From a virus, in IMG/VR virus record IMGVR_UViG_3300037264_003269, positions 1 to 29,732 of that record: a DNA stretch of 29,732 nt; one strand, given 5' to 3'. A model generated the notes under the pieces. It did no database searches. It had not been told where the DNA came from and saw only the letters and a list, made by a program, of their open reading frames with translations. The position numbers and the translations under genes were made by a program. Positions 7,343-16,274 of this stretch are shown here, piece after piece. Positions within the stretch are counted from its first letter, which is position 1. The number at the start of each line of letters is the position of its first letter.

Positions 7343-7684
7343 ATGACCGACAAGCGCGCCTGGGGCCAATGCGGCCCGACCATCGTTGTCCCCGCGGACA
7401 ATCCCGCGCCCCTCGGCGTCCAGGCGGCCCAGGAGGGCGCCACGGAGAAGCAGCAGTACCGGATCTACAACTCCTCCCTGAACGTGGTCCACCTCGGGAT
7501 CGCGGGCACCGGCGCGGACGCCCAGGCGAACGCCGTCGCCGCCGCGGCGGGCGTGCCGGACATGGGGATCCCGCTTCCCCCGGGGATCGTCGAGATCCTG
7601 ACCGCGCCCGCGAACTCCTTCTTCAGCGGCTTCGCCGTGGGGGCCTCGAACGTGTTCATCACCCCGGGAGCAGGCGGGATCTGA
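7343..7684 (+). CDS. small beta-rich phage structural protein
   Basis: Encodes 113 residues. The order is PTIVVPADNP, QQYRIYNSSLNVVHLGIAGTG, a conserved-looking AQANAVAAAAG, PLPPGIVEILTAPANSFFSGF, and a final VFITPGAG. Small proteins of this layout recur among podovirus head/tail genes as likely virion components. There is a GAGGAACGAAG ribosome-binding region before the ATG. There is no enzymatic motif or membrane segment. Confidence 0.65.
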   Translation: MTDKRAWGQCGPTIVVPADNPAPLGVQAAQEGATEKQQYRIYNSSLNVVHLGIAGTGADAQANAVAAAAGVPDMGIPLPPGIVEILTAPANSFFSGFAVGASNVFITPGAGGI

Positions 7685-7687
7685 CCG

Positions 7688-8032
7688 ATGCCGCTCGAAT
7701 TCGCCAAGCCCGGCAACCGCGCTGACCGCCGGAAAGCCCGGCGGGATCCGGCCGCGCTCGGGCTTCGCTGGTCGAGGCCCAAGCGCCCTGAGTCCGGGCT
7801 GCGGGCGACGCAGGTGACGGTGAATGTACCTCCGAAGGACGGCGTAGGGCCTCCCGAAAAGGTCGTCAAGGTCGTCCCCACGGGCGACATGATGGCGGGC
7901 ATCGCCAGGGTCCAGGAGGAATTCCCGGTCAACAAGGGCTTCCAGGTGAAGACCCTCAACCTGGGACCCACCGCCGACCTTGACCGTCTGCTCGAAGAGG
8001 CGCTCGGGAAGCCGAAGAAGGGGGCTCTGTAG
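7688..8032 (+). CDS. small basic phage protein, unknown
   Basis: Encodes 114 residues. Residues 1-40 are basic (RADRRKARRDP) and the C-terminal half contains QEEFPVNKGFQVKTLNLG and a helical end DLDRLLEEALGK. No family is recognised. It follows the previous stop by three bases and its TAG overlaps the next gene's GTG, so it belongs to the same coupled set. It may be a small partner or chaperone of the large repeat protein encoded next, as inferred from coupling alone. Confidence 0.6.
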   Translation: MPLEFAKPGNRADRRKARRDPAALGLRWSRPKRPESGLRATQVTVNVPPKDGVGPPEKVVKVVPTGDMMAGIARVQEEFPVNKGFQVKTLNLGPTADLDRLLEEALGKPKKGAL

Positions 8033-11000
8033 TGGCCACCCGCACCTGGATCGCCGTCGCCGACCAGAACTGGTCCGACCCGACCGCGTGGGACGGCGGG
8101 GTCGCGGTTCCGGTCACCACGGACGCCATCGTCTTTGGCCCCAACGACGGCAACTGCGCCATCGACAACCTCGGGACCTGGACCGGCGGGACCGTCACGG
8201 TCAACTCGACCTACGCCGGTGTGATCACACAGGCGAGCGGCGTCAACTTCACGAGCGCCGCCTATAGCCAGGTCGGAGGCACCTTCACCTGCCACTCGGC
8301 GGCGACCTTCACGAGTACGACGTTCTCGGTGACGGGCGGCGCTTTCAACCAAGGCGGTGCCTTTGTCTCGACCACGTTCCTCGTCGGGGCCGGCACCTAC
8401 ACTGGGGCGTCGGCCACGATGTCGACGACGGCGGTCACGGTGAACTCATCCTCCGGGTCGATCACGGCGACGAGCGGGATCTGGACCCTCGCGGGCAGCT
8501 TCACGCGCACGAACTCCCCGACCTGGAGCGCGAACGGCGGAACGATCAACATCACCGCCGCGAGCACGTTTAACCCGGGGAACTTCACGCTCAATCTGGT
8601 GACGCTCAACGCGGCGGCGGCGATCACCATTTCGAGCGGGGTGACCTGCCCCCTTGGGGCGGCCCCGACGTCGGCCATGAGCACGTCCACGCTGACCGTC
8701 ACGGGTGTCGTAACGTGGTCCGGGCTCTGGACCCACACCGGGCTCCTGACCGTCACAACGGTGACGGGGACACTGACCGGCAGTAGCAGCCCCACGTTGA
8801 CCATCAGCGATGACCTGGACGTCGGCGTCGCGGCGGTCATTACCAACCCGATCGCCACGATCACGATGAGCGGGACGGCGACCGCGATCCTCACCGACAC
8901 GGGGGATAAGCTGTCTGGAACGACGTTCGTGCTCGGGAGCGGGAGCACCAAGGGGATCACGGTGGCGGCCAACACGATCTGTCGGCTCGGGGCGGCTCCG
9001 ACCAGCAGTGTTGGGACCGGCACGGTCGGCGTGAACGGGACCGTGACCTGGAGCGGGCTCTGGACCCTCACGGGCCTTTTGACGGTCAGCGGTGCGGGGT
9101 CGACTTTAACGGGTACCAGCAGCCCGACGCTGACCATCAGCGATGACCTGAACGTTGCGTCGGTCGCGACGATCACGAACGCCATCGGGACGATCACACT
9201 CTCTGGGACGGCATCGATGACGTTGACCGACACTGGGGATAAGCTCTCGGGGACGACGTACATCATCGGTAGCGGCGGCGTCAAGGCCGTCATCATCGCG
9301 GCCTCCACGATCTGCCGCCTGGGCTCCGCGCCGACCAGCAACATCAGCACGAGCACCCTGACCGTCACGGGCGAAGTCCGCTGGGACGGCCTCTGGACCC
9401 ACACGGGTTTGATCACGGTGAGCGCGACCACGGGCATCCTCACCGGAACCACCAGCCCGACGATCAGCCTCACCAGTAGCCTGAACGTGTCCAGTACCGC
9501 GACGATCACGAACGCCATCGGGACGATCACCTGGACCGGGACGGCGAGCCCGACTCTGACGGACACCGGGGACAAGCTCGCGGCCACGACCTATGTCCTG
9601 AACAAGACCACCGGCACCTTCACGGTGGCGGCCAACACGATCATGCGCTGGGGAGCCGATCCCACGTCGGTCCAGACCGGGGGCGCTCTCACGGTGACCG
9701 GCACGGTGACCTGGAGCGGCACTCTACAGCGCACCGGGACCGTGACGGTGAACGGGACGATGACGTGCGGGACGACGTGGGTGCAAAACACGAGCAACGT
9801 TACGATCGGAGCCGCCGGGGTGGTCACGGGGCTGACCGCCATCAGCGTGGTCGCACACCTTACGGTGACTGCGGGGGCGACGTGGCCCGCCACCGTTGAC
9901 GTGACCGTCCTGGGAACCACGCGAACCGACCTCATCATTCCCTCGGGCGTCGTCAACCTGACGGTCGCCAAAGTCAACCACGACGTCCAGCTCTACGGTC
10001 CTAATGCGGTGTATCACCTGGGGACCAATCCGGTCACGACTTGCCAAACTACGGGGAGCGGGTCGATCGCCGTCTACACCGCCACACTCGATTGGACGGG
10101 TTTGTGGACGCACGCGGGCGGGTTTTACATCTACGATGCAGCAGCGGTTATCACGGGTCTAGGCTCCCCGACGATCAGCATTGCCGATGGGATCTATGTT
10201 GACCCTGGATGCACGATCACGAACCCAATCCCCAGCATCACAGTCACCGGATATCAGGTTGGAGGGGCGGAGTTCTATACCGACACGGCTGACAAGCTGG
10301 CCGCAACGACGTTCACGATAACTCGCTCCGGCAGTTGGATTGTCGACGCCAATACAATCATGCGGCTCGGGGCGAATCCGACGTCGACCGTGGGGACGCT
10401 CAACTTCAACATCTTCGGCACCCTCAACCTCAGCGGGACGTGGACGCACACCGGCTTCATCTACATCGACGCAACCGGCTCGGTGACGGGGGCGCTGACA
10501 ACCCTCAACATGATCGTGTACGGTTGGATCACCATCAGCACAGGCTCCACATGGCCGTCCGGGGTGAATCTGAACTGGACGCCGTCCGATGGGTCTGACC
10601 ATGAGTTTCTCCTGGACGGCAGGACGTTCGGCACCTTCCGCCGTATTGGCTCGGCGTCCGCCCAGCTCATGATCGCCGGCTCCAACACCTTCACCACCTT
10701 CCGCGACAACGACGGCCTCGTGGCGCACTCGCTCAAGTTCGCGCAAGGGACGACGCAGACGGCCGCCCTCTGGCTGCTTGGCGGGTCCGGCGGGAAGCTC
10801 CTCACGATGGACACGGACACCGGGGCGGGAGTTTTCACGCTCAGGAGCACGGGTAGCGCCGTCCGCGCGTCCTACTGCTCGATCACACGCTCGACGGTCG
10901 ACGCCTCTCCGACCTGGACCGCGGATCCGTCCTGCACGAACGGCGGAGGCAACACGAATTGGATCTTCGGGAGCCTGTACTTCGATCAGTCCCGGCAGCG

Positions 11001-11037
11001 GAAGCGTGGGCGTCGTTGGATTCCGCTGGTGGCGTGA
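8032..11037 (+). CDS. 1001-residue repetitive beta-rich (beta-solenoid-like) surface protein
   Basis: Starts at a GTG overlapping the previous stop. Residues 1-45 (RTWIAVADQNWSDPTAWDGG, then DAIVFGPNDGNCAID) resemble the lead of secreted parallel-beta proteins that use NWS..W motifs. Residues ~60-205 are low-complexity Thr/Ser/Gly strands. From ~206 onward at least six copies of a module appear, each carrying a (R/P)LGxxPTS-like motif at 8647, 8980, 9313, 9643, 10012 and 10360, with TVTWSGLWTHTGLLTV, ATITNAIGTITxSGTA and DTGDKL segments between. The end (NGGGNTNWIF near residue 970, then a basic tail) is common on phage surface proteins. A fibre, spike or head-fibre role is likely. Base use from about 10000 to 10400 looks less GC-rich than its surroundings. 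Confidence 0.8.
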   Translation: MATRTWIAVADQNWSDPTAWDGGVAVPVTTDAIVFGPNDGNCAIDNLGTWTGGTVTVNSTYAGVITQASGVNFTSAAYSQVGGTFTCHSAATFTSTTFSVTGGAFNQGGAFVSTTFLVGAGTYTGASATMSTTAVTVNSSSGSITATSGIWTLAGSFTRTNSPTWSANGGTINITAASTFNPGNFTLNLVTLNAAAAITISSGVTCPLGAAPTSAMSTSTLTVTGVVTWSGLWTHTGLLTVTTVTGTLTGSSSPTLTISDDLDVGVAAVITNPIATITMSGTATAILTDTGDKLSGTTFVLGSGSTKGITVAANTICRLGAAPTSSVGTGTVGVNGTVTWSGLWTLTGLLTVSGAGSTLTGTSSPTLTISDDLNVASVATITNAIGTITLSGTASMTLTDTGDKLSGTTYIIGSGGVKAVIIAASTICRLGSAPTSNISTSTLTVTGEVRWDGLWTHTGLITVSATTGILTGTTSPTISLTSSLNVSSTATITNAIGTITWTGTASPTLTDTGDKLAATTYVLNKTTGTFTVAANTIMRWGADPTSVQTGGALTVTGTVTWSGTLQRTGTVTVNGTMTCGTTWVQNTSNVTIGAAGVVTGLTAISVVAHLTVTAGATWPATVDVTVLGTTRTDLIIPSGVVNLTVAKVNHDVQLYGPNAVYHLGTNPVTTCQTTGSGSIAVYTATLDWTGLWTHAGGFYIYDAAAVITGLGSPTISIADGIYVDPGCTITNPIPSITVTGYQVGGAEFYTDTADKLAATTFTITRSGSWIVDANTIMRLGANPTSTVGTLNFNIFGTLNLSGTWTHTGFIYIDATGSVTGALTTLNMIVYGWITISTGSTWPSGVNLNWTPSDGSDHEFLLDGRTFGTFRRIGSASAQLMIAGSNTFTTFRDNDGLVAHSLKFAQGTTQTAALWLLGGSGGKLLTMDTDTGAGVFTLRSTGSAVRASYCSITRSTVDASPTWTADPSCTNGGGNTNWIFGSLYFDQSRQRKRGRRWIPLVA
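8647..10389 (+). repeat. six-copy in-frame repeat array, ~330-370 bp period
   Basis: The anchor motif recurs at 8647, 8980, 9313, 9643, 10012 and 10360, giving periods of 333, 333, 330, 369 and 348 bases. Copies 1-4 are the most alike; the last two have diverged and gained length. Confidence 0.8.
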
Positions 11038-11051
11038 GATAGGGGACCCGC

Positions 11052-11711
11052 ATGGCCTGGAACGACACGGAGATCGCGAACCGCGCCCTCGGGGACCTGG
11101 GGTATCGGGACGCGATCGTCGACCTGGCGACGGACACGAGCCTCCAGGCCCGGGTCCTGCGCGGGAACTTCGACCTGGCGGTCGAGGACGTCCTCTCCGA
11201 CGCCCCCTTCGGGGTGGGCCTCCGGATGGGCGAGCTCACGATCGTCTCGGATCCCGACGTCCCCTACAACGATCAATACTGGTTCGCCTACCGCTACCCG
11301 ACCGGCTCGGTCCTCTTCCGGGGGGTGCTGCCGGAGGGGCAGGCCGGCCGCATGGCCACGGAGAAGTCGCAGATCCCCTGGAAGATGCAGTCCGACGCCT
11401 CCGGCCGGCTCATCCTGACGGACCAGGAGAACGCGGAGGGCGAGTGGGTCGTGGCGCCGGCCTCCGGCTTCCTGACCGCGAAGCTCGTCCTGGCCGTCGC
11501 GCTCCGCCTAGCGCTGCTCTCGGCGCCGCGCCTTCGCCGCGAGAACCAGTCGGCCGTCGATCTCGAGGCCCCCTATCAGCGGCTCCTCTCCGAGGTGAAG
11601 GCCCACAATGCCGCCGAGAGCGGCTTCGAGCCGGCGCCGGATCCGCCGTTTCTCCGGGCCCGCCGTGGGCAGACGGGGCCGGGCTGGCCGACGCGGGGGT
11701 GGCTCCCGTGA
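11052..11711 (+). CDS. tail tubular protein A / adaptor (T7 gp11-like)
   Basis: Encodes 219 residues (T7 gp11 is 196). The start MAWNDTEIANRALGDLGY and the LQARVLRGNFDLAVEDVLSDAPF segment near residues 34-56 are hallmarks of the family: helical proteins that bind the portal ring and connect it to the nozzle. A FAYRYP segment near residue 79, an EWVV/PASGFLTAKLVLAVALRLA helix, and a final YQRLLSEVKAHNAAE helix complete the usual order. It is directly followed, with GTGA overlap, by the gp12-like gene, as in T7. Confidence 0.9.
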   Translation: MAWNDTEIANRALGDLGYRDAIVDLATDTSLQARVLRGNFDLAVEDVLSDAPFGVGLRMGELTIVSDPDVPYNDQYWFAYRYPTGSVLFRGVLPEGQAGRMATEKSQIPWKMQSDASGRLILTDQENAEGEWVVAPASGFLTAKLVLAVALRLALLSAPRLRRENQSAVDLEAPYQRLLSEVKAHNAAESGFEPAPDPPFLRARRGQTGPGWPTRGWLP

Positions 11712-14683
11712 TTCTCGTCAACCGAGGATTCCCGAAGGGAGAGCTCTCCGACTCGCTCTACGGCCGGGCGGACACGGTGGACTACGCGCTTGGGGCGAGG
11801 ACCCTCCGCAATTTCCTGGTCGGGAGGGACGGAGGGATCCGGAAGCGCGCCGGGTTCAGGCACGTCGACGAGAGCCGCTTGCCGGCGAAGGAGACGCGGC
11901 TCATCCGCTTCGTGTTCTCGACGGCCACGGGGGACACGTACATCGTCCAGGCCGGGGACCTCTATTTCGAGTTCATCCGCGACGGGGCGCGGATCACCGA
12001 GACCCCCAAAAGCATCACCGCCGCCAGCCAGGCCAACCCGTGCGTCCTCACGTCCGTCGCCCACGGCTTCCTGAACGGCGACGACGTCCTCCTCTCGGGC
12101 TTCCTGGTCGGGATGCTCGAGCTGAACGGCCGGCGCGTGCGGGTGGCCAATAAGACGGCCGACACCTTCCAGATCACCGACACGAGCGGGACGAACATCA
12201 ACTCGCTCGCGTTCGGCGCCTACTCCTCCGGCGGCCAGGCTGCCCGGGTCTACAAGATCGCCTCCCCCTACCTCGAGGCGGATCTCCAGGACCTCCGCTT
12301 CGCCCAAAGCGCCGACGTGATGACGATCACGCACCCGGACTACCCCACCCACGAGCTCTCCCGGACCGCTCACACGAGCTGGAAGCTGCTCGACCGCACG
12401 ATCCCCGTCGACCCGGCCACGGGCGACGTGATCCCGGTCTACGCGGCCGAGCGGATCTTCGATTACGTCTCCGGCGCCCTCGGCGCCGCGGGCGCGAAGA
12501 GCTTCCGCTACCGGATCACCGGCCTGACCCCGAACGGGGAGACCGTCCCCATCTTGGAGGCGGTCCGCGCTATCTCCAACGTCGAGCTGCTGGATCCGGC
12601 GAGGATCACGACCGCGGCGCCCCACGGGTTCACGACGGGCGACGAGGTCGCGCTCCACTTCATCCAGGGCACGGTCGAGCTCAACAAGCGGCTCTTCCGG
12701 ATCACCGTGACGGCCGCGGACAAGTTCACCCTGGACGGCGTGGACGGCACGGGCTACACCGCGTACATCGCGGCCGGCGATGCCCAGCGGACCTACATCC
12801 GGATCGACCTGGCGGCTGACCCGACCCTCGCGCTGCCGAACGTCCTCACGATCGTCCGCAACTCGTCGATCGGATTCGAGAACGACGTCCTCTTCTACCT
12901 GATCTACAAGCAACTTCCGAGCGGCCTTTACGGCTACATCGGCGAGGTGGATCTTCGGGCGTTCGTCCTGGTGTACACGTTCCGAGACACGGGCGAGGTG
13001 GCACCGGATCCGGGGGACAACCCTCCCGAGGCGGGCCCGCGCTTCGACGCCGCGGGCGAATACCCGGCGTGCGTCGCCTATCACCAGCAGCGCCTGGTCT
13101 TCGCGCGGACGGGCGACCAGCCGGACGCGCTGTTCCTCTCGCGCCTGGCCGGCTACCTGAACTTCAGCTACCACGATCCCCTCGACGACCGGGACGGGAT
13201 CGAGGCGGGCCTGGGGTCCCAGGAGATCAACCCGATCATGCACCTGGTCCCCCTGCGGCGCCTGGTCATCCTGACGGGGGCCCAGGAGTGGATCGCCGAA
13301 GGGAACGACGCCGGCACGATCACGCCGGGACAACTGAACATCCGGCCCTACACGAATCACGGGGCCTCCCGCGTGCGCCCCGCCGTGGTCGAGAGCGACA
13401 TCCTCTACGTCCAGGCCCGCGGGAACGAGGTCCGGAATCTCTTCTGGGACTTCGCGAACGACACCTACGGCGGCCAGGACGTGACGCGCCGGGCGAGCCA
13501 CCTCTTCCGGGAGCAGTCCGTCCGGGACATGGCCTTCTCGAAGACGCCCGACGGGATCCTGTGGGTGGTCCGAAACGACGGGACGCTCCTCTCGCTCACC
13601 TACTCCCGCGCCGAGGAGATCCTCGCCTGGTGCCGGCACGAGACGGCCGGCCAGGTCGAGCAGGTCGCGAGCATCCCCGAAAGCGACGACGCGATCCGGG
13701 GCGGCGAAGACGCCGTCTACATCGTCGTCGTTCGGGTGGTGAACGGCCGCACGATCCGAGCGGTCGAGCGGCTCACCGAGCGGACGGTCGACGAGGACCT
13801 GCGGGCGCGCTATCCGTGGTTCGGGGACGAGTGGCTGATCGAGTACCACTTCCTGGACTCCTTCCGCTCCTATAACGGCTTCAACCTGGCCGCGACGACC
13901 CTCACCCTGACGGGGGCCGGCTGGACGCCCGCGGCAACCCTGACCCTGACCGCGAGCGTCGGGACCTTCCTGGCGGGAGACGTCGGGACGGGCGTGGCCG
14001 CGCGGAAGTTCCACCTGTGGGATGCGGGAGGCAACCTCGTGGTGCTCGAGGTCGTCGGCTACACGAGTCCGACGGTGGTCTCGGTGCGGTCGGATCGTAA
14101 CGTCCCCGTCTCGCTCCAGGCGGTCGCGCGGAACACCTGGGCGGCCGCGGTCCGCCGGGTGAACGGCCTCCCCCAGCTCGAGGCCGCCGAGATCTCCGCG
14201 ATGGGAGACGGCCGCCGGATCGCGAACGCCTACCTGGACGCCGCCCCCGTCGTCGTCGCCGGCGGGATGGCGACCTTCGGCGTCGACCTCTTCTCCGCGA
14301 TGATCCATGTGGGCCGGCCGGCCCACGCGGATCTCGAGCTGCTCGACGTCGAGAACGGCGAGGGCGACAGCATCTACGGCCGCATGAAGACGGTGCGGAA
14401 CGTCGGCGCGTACGTCCGGGGCACCCGGACCTTCTGGGCCGGCCGGGAGCTCCCGGAGGACGACGGGACGCCCGGGGCGCTCGTCCTGGGCATGGACGAG
14501 CTCCAGGCCGACGACGCCGCCGAGGTGGTCTCCGGAGACCTGCCGGCGCCGCTCCTCGGGGGCCACTTCGACATCCAGATCGAAGGGGAACCGACCGAGC
14601 ACGGGCGGGCCGCGATCCGCTGCGTGGAGCCGACCCCCCTTGAGATCTCGGCCGTCTCCCGAAGCGTGGAACTGGAGGGCTGA
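11708..14683 (+). CDS. tail tubular protein B / nozzle (T7 gp12-like), enlarged
   Basis: Encodes 991 residues (T7 gp12 is 794). The start is the coupled GTG at 11708, although the frame is open further upstream. The N terminus (NRGFPKGELSDSLYGRAD, YALGARTLRNFLVGRDGGIRKRAGFRH) is the family signature; QRLVFARTGDQPDALFLSR near residue 460 and LTGAQEWIAEG near residue 523 follow. It forms the lower tail tube through which DNA leaves. It carries two related inserts, near residues 97-183 and 295-365, each with an AHGF/PHGF..GD(D/E)V motif, a later ELN, and an F(Q/T) strand before a Gly-rich end. These inserts and further beta segments near residues 725-815 explain the extra length. Confidence 0.9.
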   Translation: MILVNRGFPKGELSDSLYGRADTVDYALGARTLRNFLVGRDGGIRKRAGFRHVDESRLPAKETRLIRFVFSTATGDTYIVQAGDLYFEFIRDGARITETPKSITAASQANPCVLTSVAHGFLNGDDVLLSGFLVGMLELNGRRVRVANKTADTFQITDTSGTNINSLAFGAYSSGGQAARVYKIASPYLEADLQDLRFAQSADVMTITHPDYPTHELSRTAHTSWKLLDRTIPVDPATGDVIPVYAAERIFDYVSGALGAAGAKSFRYRITGLTPNGETVPILEAVRAISNVELLDPARITTAAPHGFTTGDEVALHFIQGTVELNKRLFRITVTAADKFTLDGVDGTGYTAYIAAGDAQRTYIRIDLAADPTLALPNVLTIVRNSSIGFENDVLFYLIYKQLPSGLYGYIGEVDLRAFVLVYTFRDTGEVAPDPGDNPPEAGPRFDAAGEYPACVAYHQQRLVFARTGDQPDALFLSRLAGYLNFSYHDPLDDRDGIEAGLGSQEINPIMHLVPLRRLVILTGAQEWIAEGNDAGTITPGQLNIRPYTNHGASRVRPAVVESDILYVQARGNEVRNLFWDFANDTYGGQDVTRRASHLFREQSVRDMAFSKTPDGILWVVRNDGTLLSLTYSRAEEILAWCRHETAGQVEQVASIPESDDAIRGGEDAVYIVVVRVVNGRTIRAVERLTERTVDEDLRARYPWFGDEWLIEYHFLDSFRSYNGFNLAATTLTLTGAGWTPAATLTLTASVGTFLAGDVGTGVAARKFHLWDAGGNLVVLEVVGYTSPTVVSVRSDRNVPVSLQAVARNTWAAAVRRVNGLPQLEAAEISAMGDGRRIANAYLDAAPVVVAGGMATFGVDLFSAMIHVGRPAHADLELLDVENGEGDSIYGRMKTVRNVGAYVRGTRTFWAGRELPEDDGTPGALVLGMDELQADDAAEVVSGDLPAPLLGGHFDIQIEGEPTEHGRAAIRCVEPTPLEISAVSRSVELEG

Positions 14684-15351
14684 TGGGCCTCGAAGGCGGC
14701 GGTCTTGCGGACCTGACCTTCCTCACGAACCTCGTCTCGGGCGGGGGCCGGATGGCGAGCTCGTTCAGTCGGGCGGGGGCGCTCTCCGGGATGGGCCGCT
14801 ACGAGGGCCAGCTCGCGAAGGACCAGGCGGCGCTTCTGGACATCCAGGCCCGCCAAGTCGTGCGGCAGGGCGACGAGCGGGCCGGGATGGTCACGCGGGA
14901 CGCGCGGCTCCTGGCCGGGAAGCAGGCCGCCGCGGCCGCCGGCCAGGGCGTCGACGTCACCTCGGGCACCGCGGCGCTCATCCAGGAACAGACGATGGTC
15001 CACGGCGCGCTCGATGCGGAGACGGAGCGAAACAACGCCTGGCGCGAGGCCTGGGGCCTCCGCGCGGAGGCCCAGAACGTCCGCTTGGCCGGCCAGGCCG
15101 CCCAGTCGACGCGGAACTACGAGGCGGGGGCCACGGCCGCGACCGGGGGCTATCAGTTCGGGGTCGACCTCCTGCGCGCGGCGGACCTTCACGGTCAGAT
15201 GCAGCTCCGCAGCGTGGGGAATCCCGGCTCCTCGAGCATCTTTGCCGGCGCGTCCGACGCGGCGCTCTACGGCGCCCAGGGCGGCGCGGGCGGCCGCCTG
15301 GCCAACCTCGGCACGTCCGCCAGGTCCGCCCGTCGGGGGCGAAGCCCGTGA
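14683..15351 (+). CDS. internal virion protein (T7 gp14-like)
   Basis: Encodes 222 residues. After a Gly-rich hydrophobic N terminus, most of the protein is a long Ala/Gln/Arg-rich helix: YEGQLAKDQAALLDIQARQVVRQG near residues 43-66, then LLAGKQAAAAAGQGVDVTSGTAALI near residues 76-100, a family hallmark, then TERNNAWREAWGLRAEAQNVRLAG and a Tyr/Gly-rich end. Such proteins are stored in the head or core and are ejected to form part of a channel through the outer membrane. The ATG overlaps the nozzle stop and the gene ends in GTGA overlap with the first fibre adaptor. Its usual partners (gp15/gp16-like) lie about 8 kb downstream. Confidence 0.82.
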   Translation: MGLEGGGLADLTFLTNLVSGGGRMASSFSRAGALSGMGRYEGQLAKDQAALLDIQARQVVRQGDERAGMVTRDARLLAGKQAAAAAGQGVDVTSGTAALIQEQTMVHGALDAETERNNAWREAWGLRAEAQNVRLAGQAAQSTRNYEAGATAATGGYQFGVDLLRAADLHGQMQLRSVGNPGSSSIFAGASDAALYGAQGGAGGRLANLGTSARSARRGRSP

Positions 15352-16253
15352 CCCTCCCGAACGAACAGGGCGCCGCCCGCTACACGGGCGACGGCCTCAC
15401 GTCGGACTACGCCTTCGGCTTCTACACGCAGAACCTGGACGACGTCCGCGTGCTGGTCCAGAACGCCGACGGCCTGATCAGCCTCCTGGTCCGGAACACC
15501 CACTACACGATCACCGGGGAGCGGCAAGACACGGGCCTGGTGACCCTGATCGCCGGCTACTCTCCCCTCCCCGACGGCTGGGGGCTCGCGATCCTGCTCT
15601 GGCCGGAGCTGAACAACGAATCGGTCTTCCGGAACTCCCCCACCGTCTCCCGCGCCCAGCTCGAGGACGCGATCGACCGGATGAGCCAGCGGATCATCCG
15701 CCTGGCGGACGCCGACACCCACGCGCTCCGCGTCTCCGAGATGGAAGCGGGAGGGGCCGACCTCGTCCTTCCTCCCCCCGCGAACCGGGCCGGCGGCCTT
15801 CTGGGCTTCGACGTCGACGGGGTGCCGGAGATCTTCCCCGGGCCCGGCCAGACGGTCGACGATCCGGACGGTCCGGAGTCGGCCTTCACGGCGGAAAACA
15901 AGGACTCCGTCACGATCCAGAAGGGGCAAGCGGTCACCATCCACAGCTCCGGCGTGGGCGTCATCCGCGCGGATGCCGACCTCCCCGGGGCCCCCTGCGA
16001 CGCCATCGCGGGCGAAGACGTGGCGCCCGGGTTCAGCGGGACCTTCATCACCGCGGGGTCGCTCGATCAACCCGACTGGACGAACGTCATCGGCGCCCCG
16101 AGTCTCGCGGCCAAGGCGACCTATTACCTGAGCCGCACGCCCGGGCGCCTGGTCGCGACGCCGGATCCGGCCGGCTTCTTCACCCAGTCCGTCGGCCGCC
16201 AGGTGGGCCCGACGACGCTCGACGTGAGCATCAAGAGCAAGATCACCTACTAG
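15348..16253 (+). CDS. tail fibre/spike protein 1, T7-type adaptor N terminus with beta C-terminal domain
   Basis: Encodes 301 residues from a coupled GTG. Residues 1-125 match the T7 tail-fibre N-terminal pattern: ARYTGDG, DYAFGFYTQNLDDVRVLV, TYTITG-like core (HYTITG), LVTL, and the SVFRNSPTVSRAQLEDAIDRMSQ helix. This part attaches the fibre to the tail. Residues ~195-301 form a beta domain that ends YYLSRTPGRLVATPDP and TTLDVSI, also found as a free protein in the next gene. A near-identical N-terminal region occurs at 17950-18981. With only 301 residues it is short for a full fibre, so it may be an adaptor that carries other appendage proteins. Confidence 0.83.
   Translation: MTLPNEQGAARYTGDGLTSDYAFGFYTQNLDDVRVLVQNADGLISLLVRNTHYTITGERQDTGLVTLIAGYSPLPDGWGLAILLWPELNNESVFRNSPTVSRAQLEDAIDRMSQRIIRLADADTHALRVSEMEAGGADLVLPPPANRAGGLLGFDVDGVPEIFPGPGQTVDDPDGPESAFTAENKDSVTIQKGQAVTIHSSGVGVIRADADLPGAPCDAIAGEDVAPGFSGTFITAGSLDQPDWTNVIGAPSLAAKATYYLSRTPGRLVATPDPAGFFTQSVGRQVGPTTLDVSIKSKITY
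15411..15707 (+). repeat. dispersed repeat, copy 1 (fibre adaptor N terminus)
   Basis: Matches 18012-18309 in the second fibre gene. By eye 15411-15459 differs at one position and 15584-15707 at four of 124, with more divergence between. The offset from each gene start is identical, so there is no indel. Confidence 0.85.
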
Positions 16254-16274
16254 GATTTTCTCGAAGGAGCTGGT

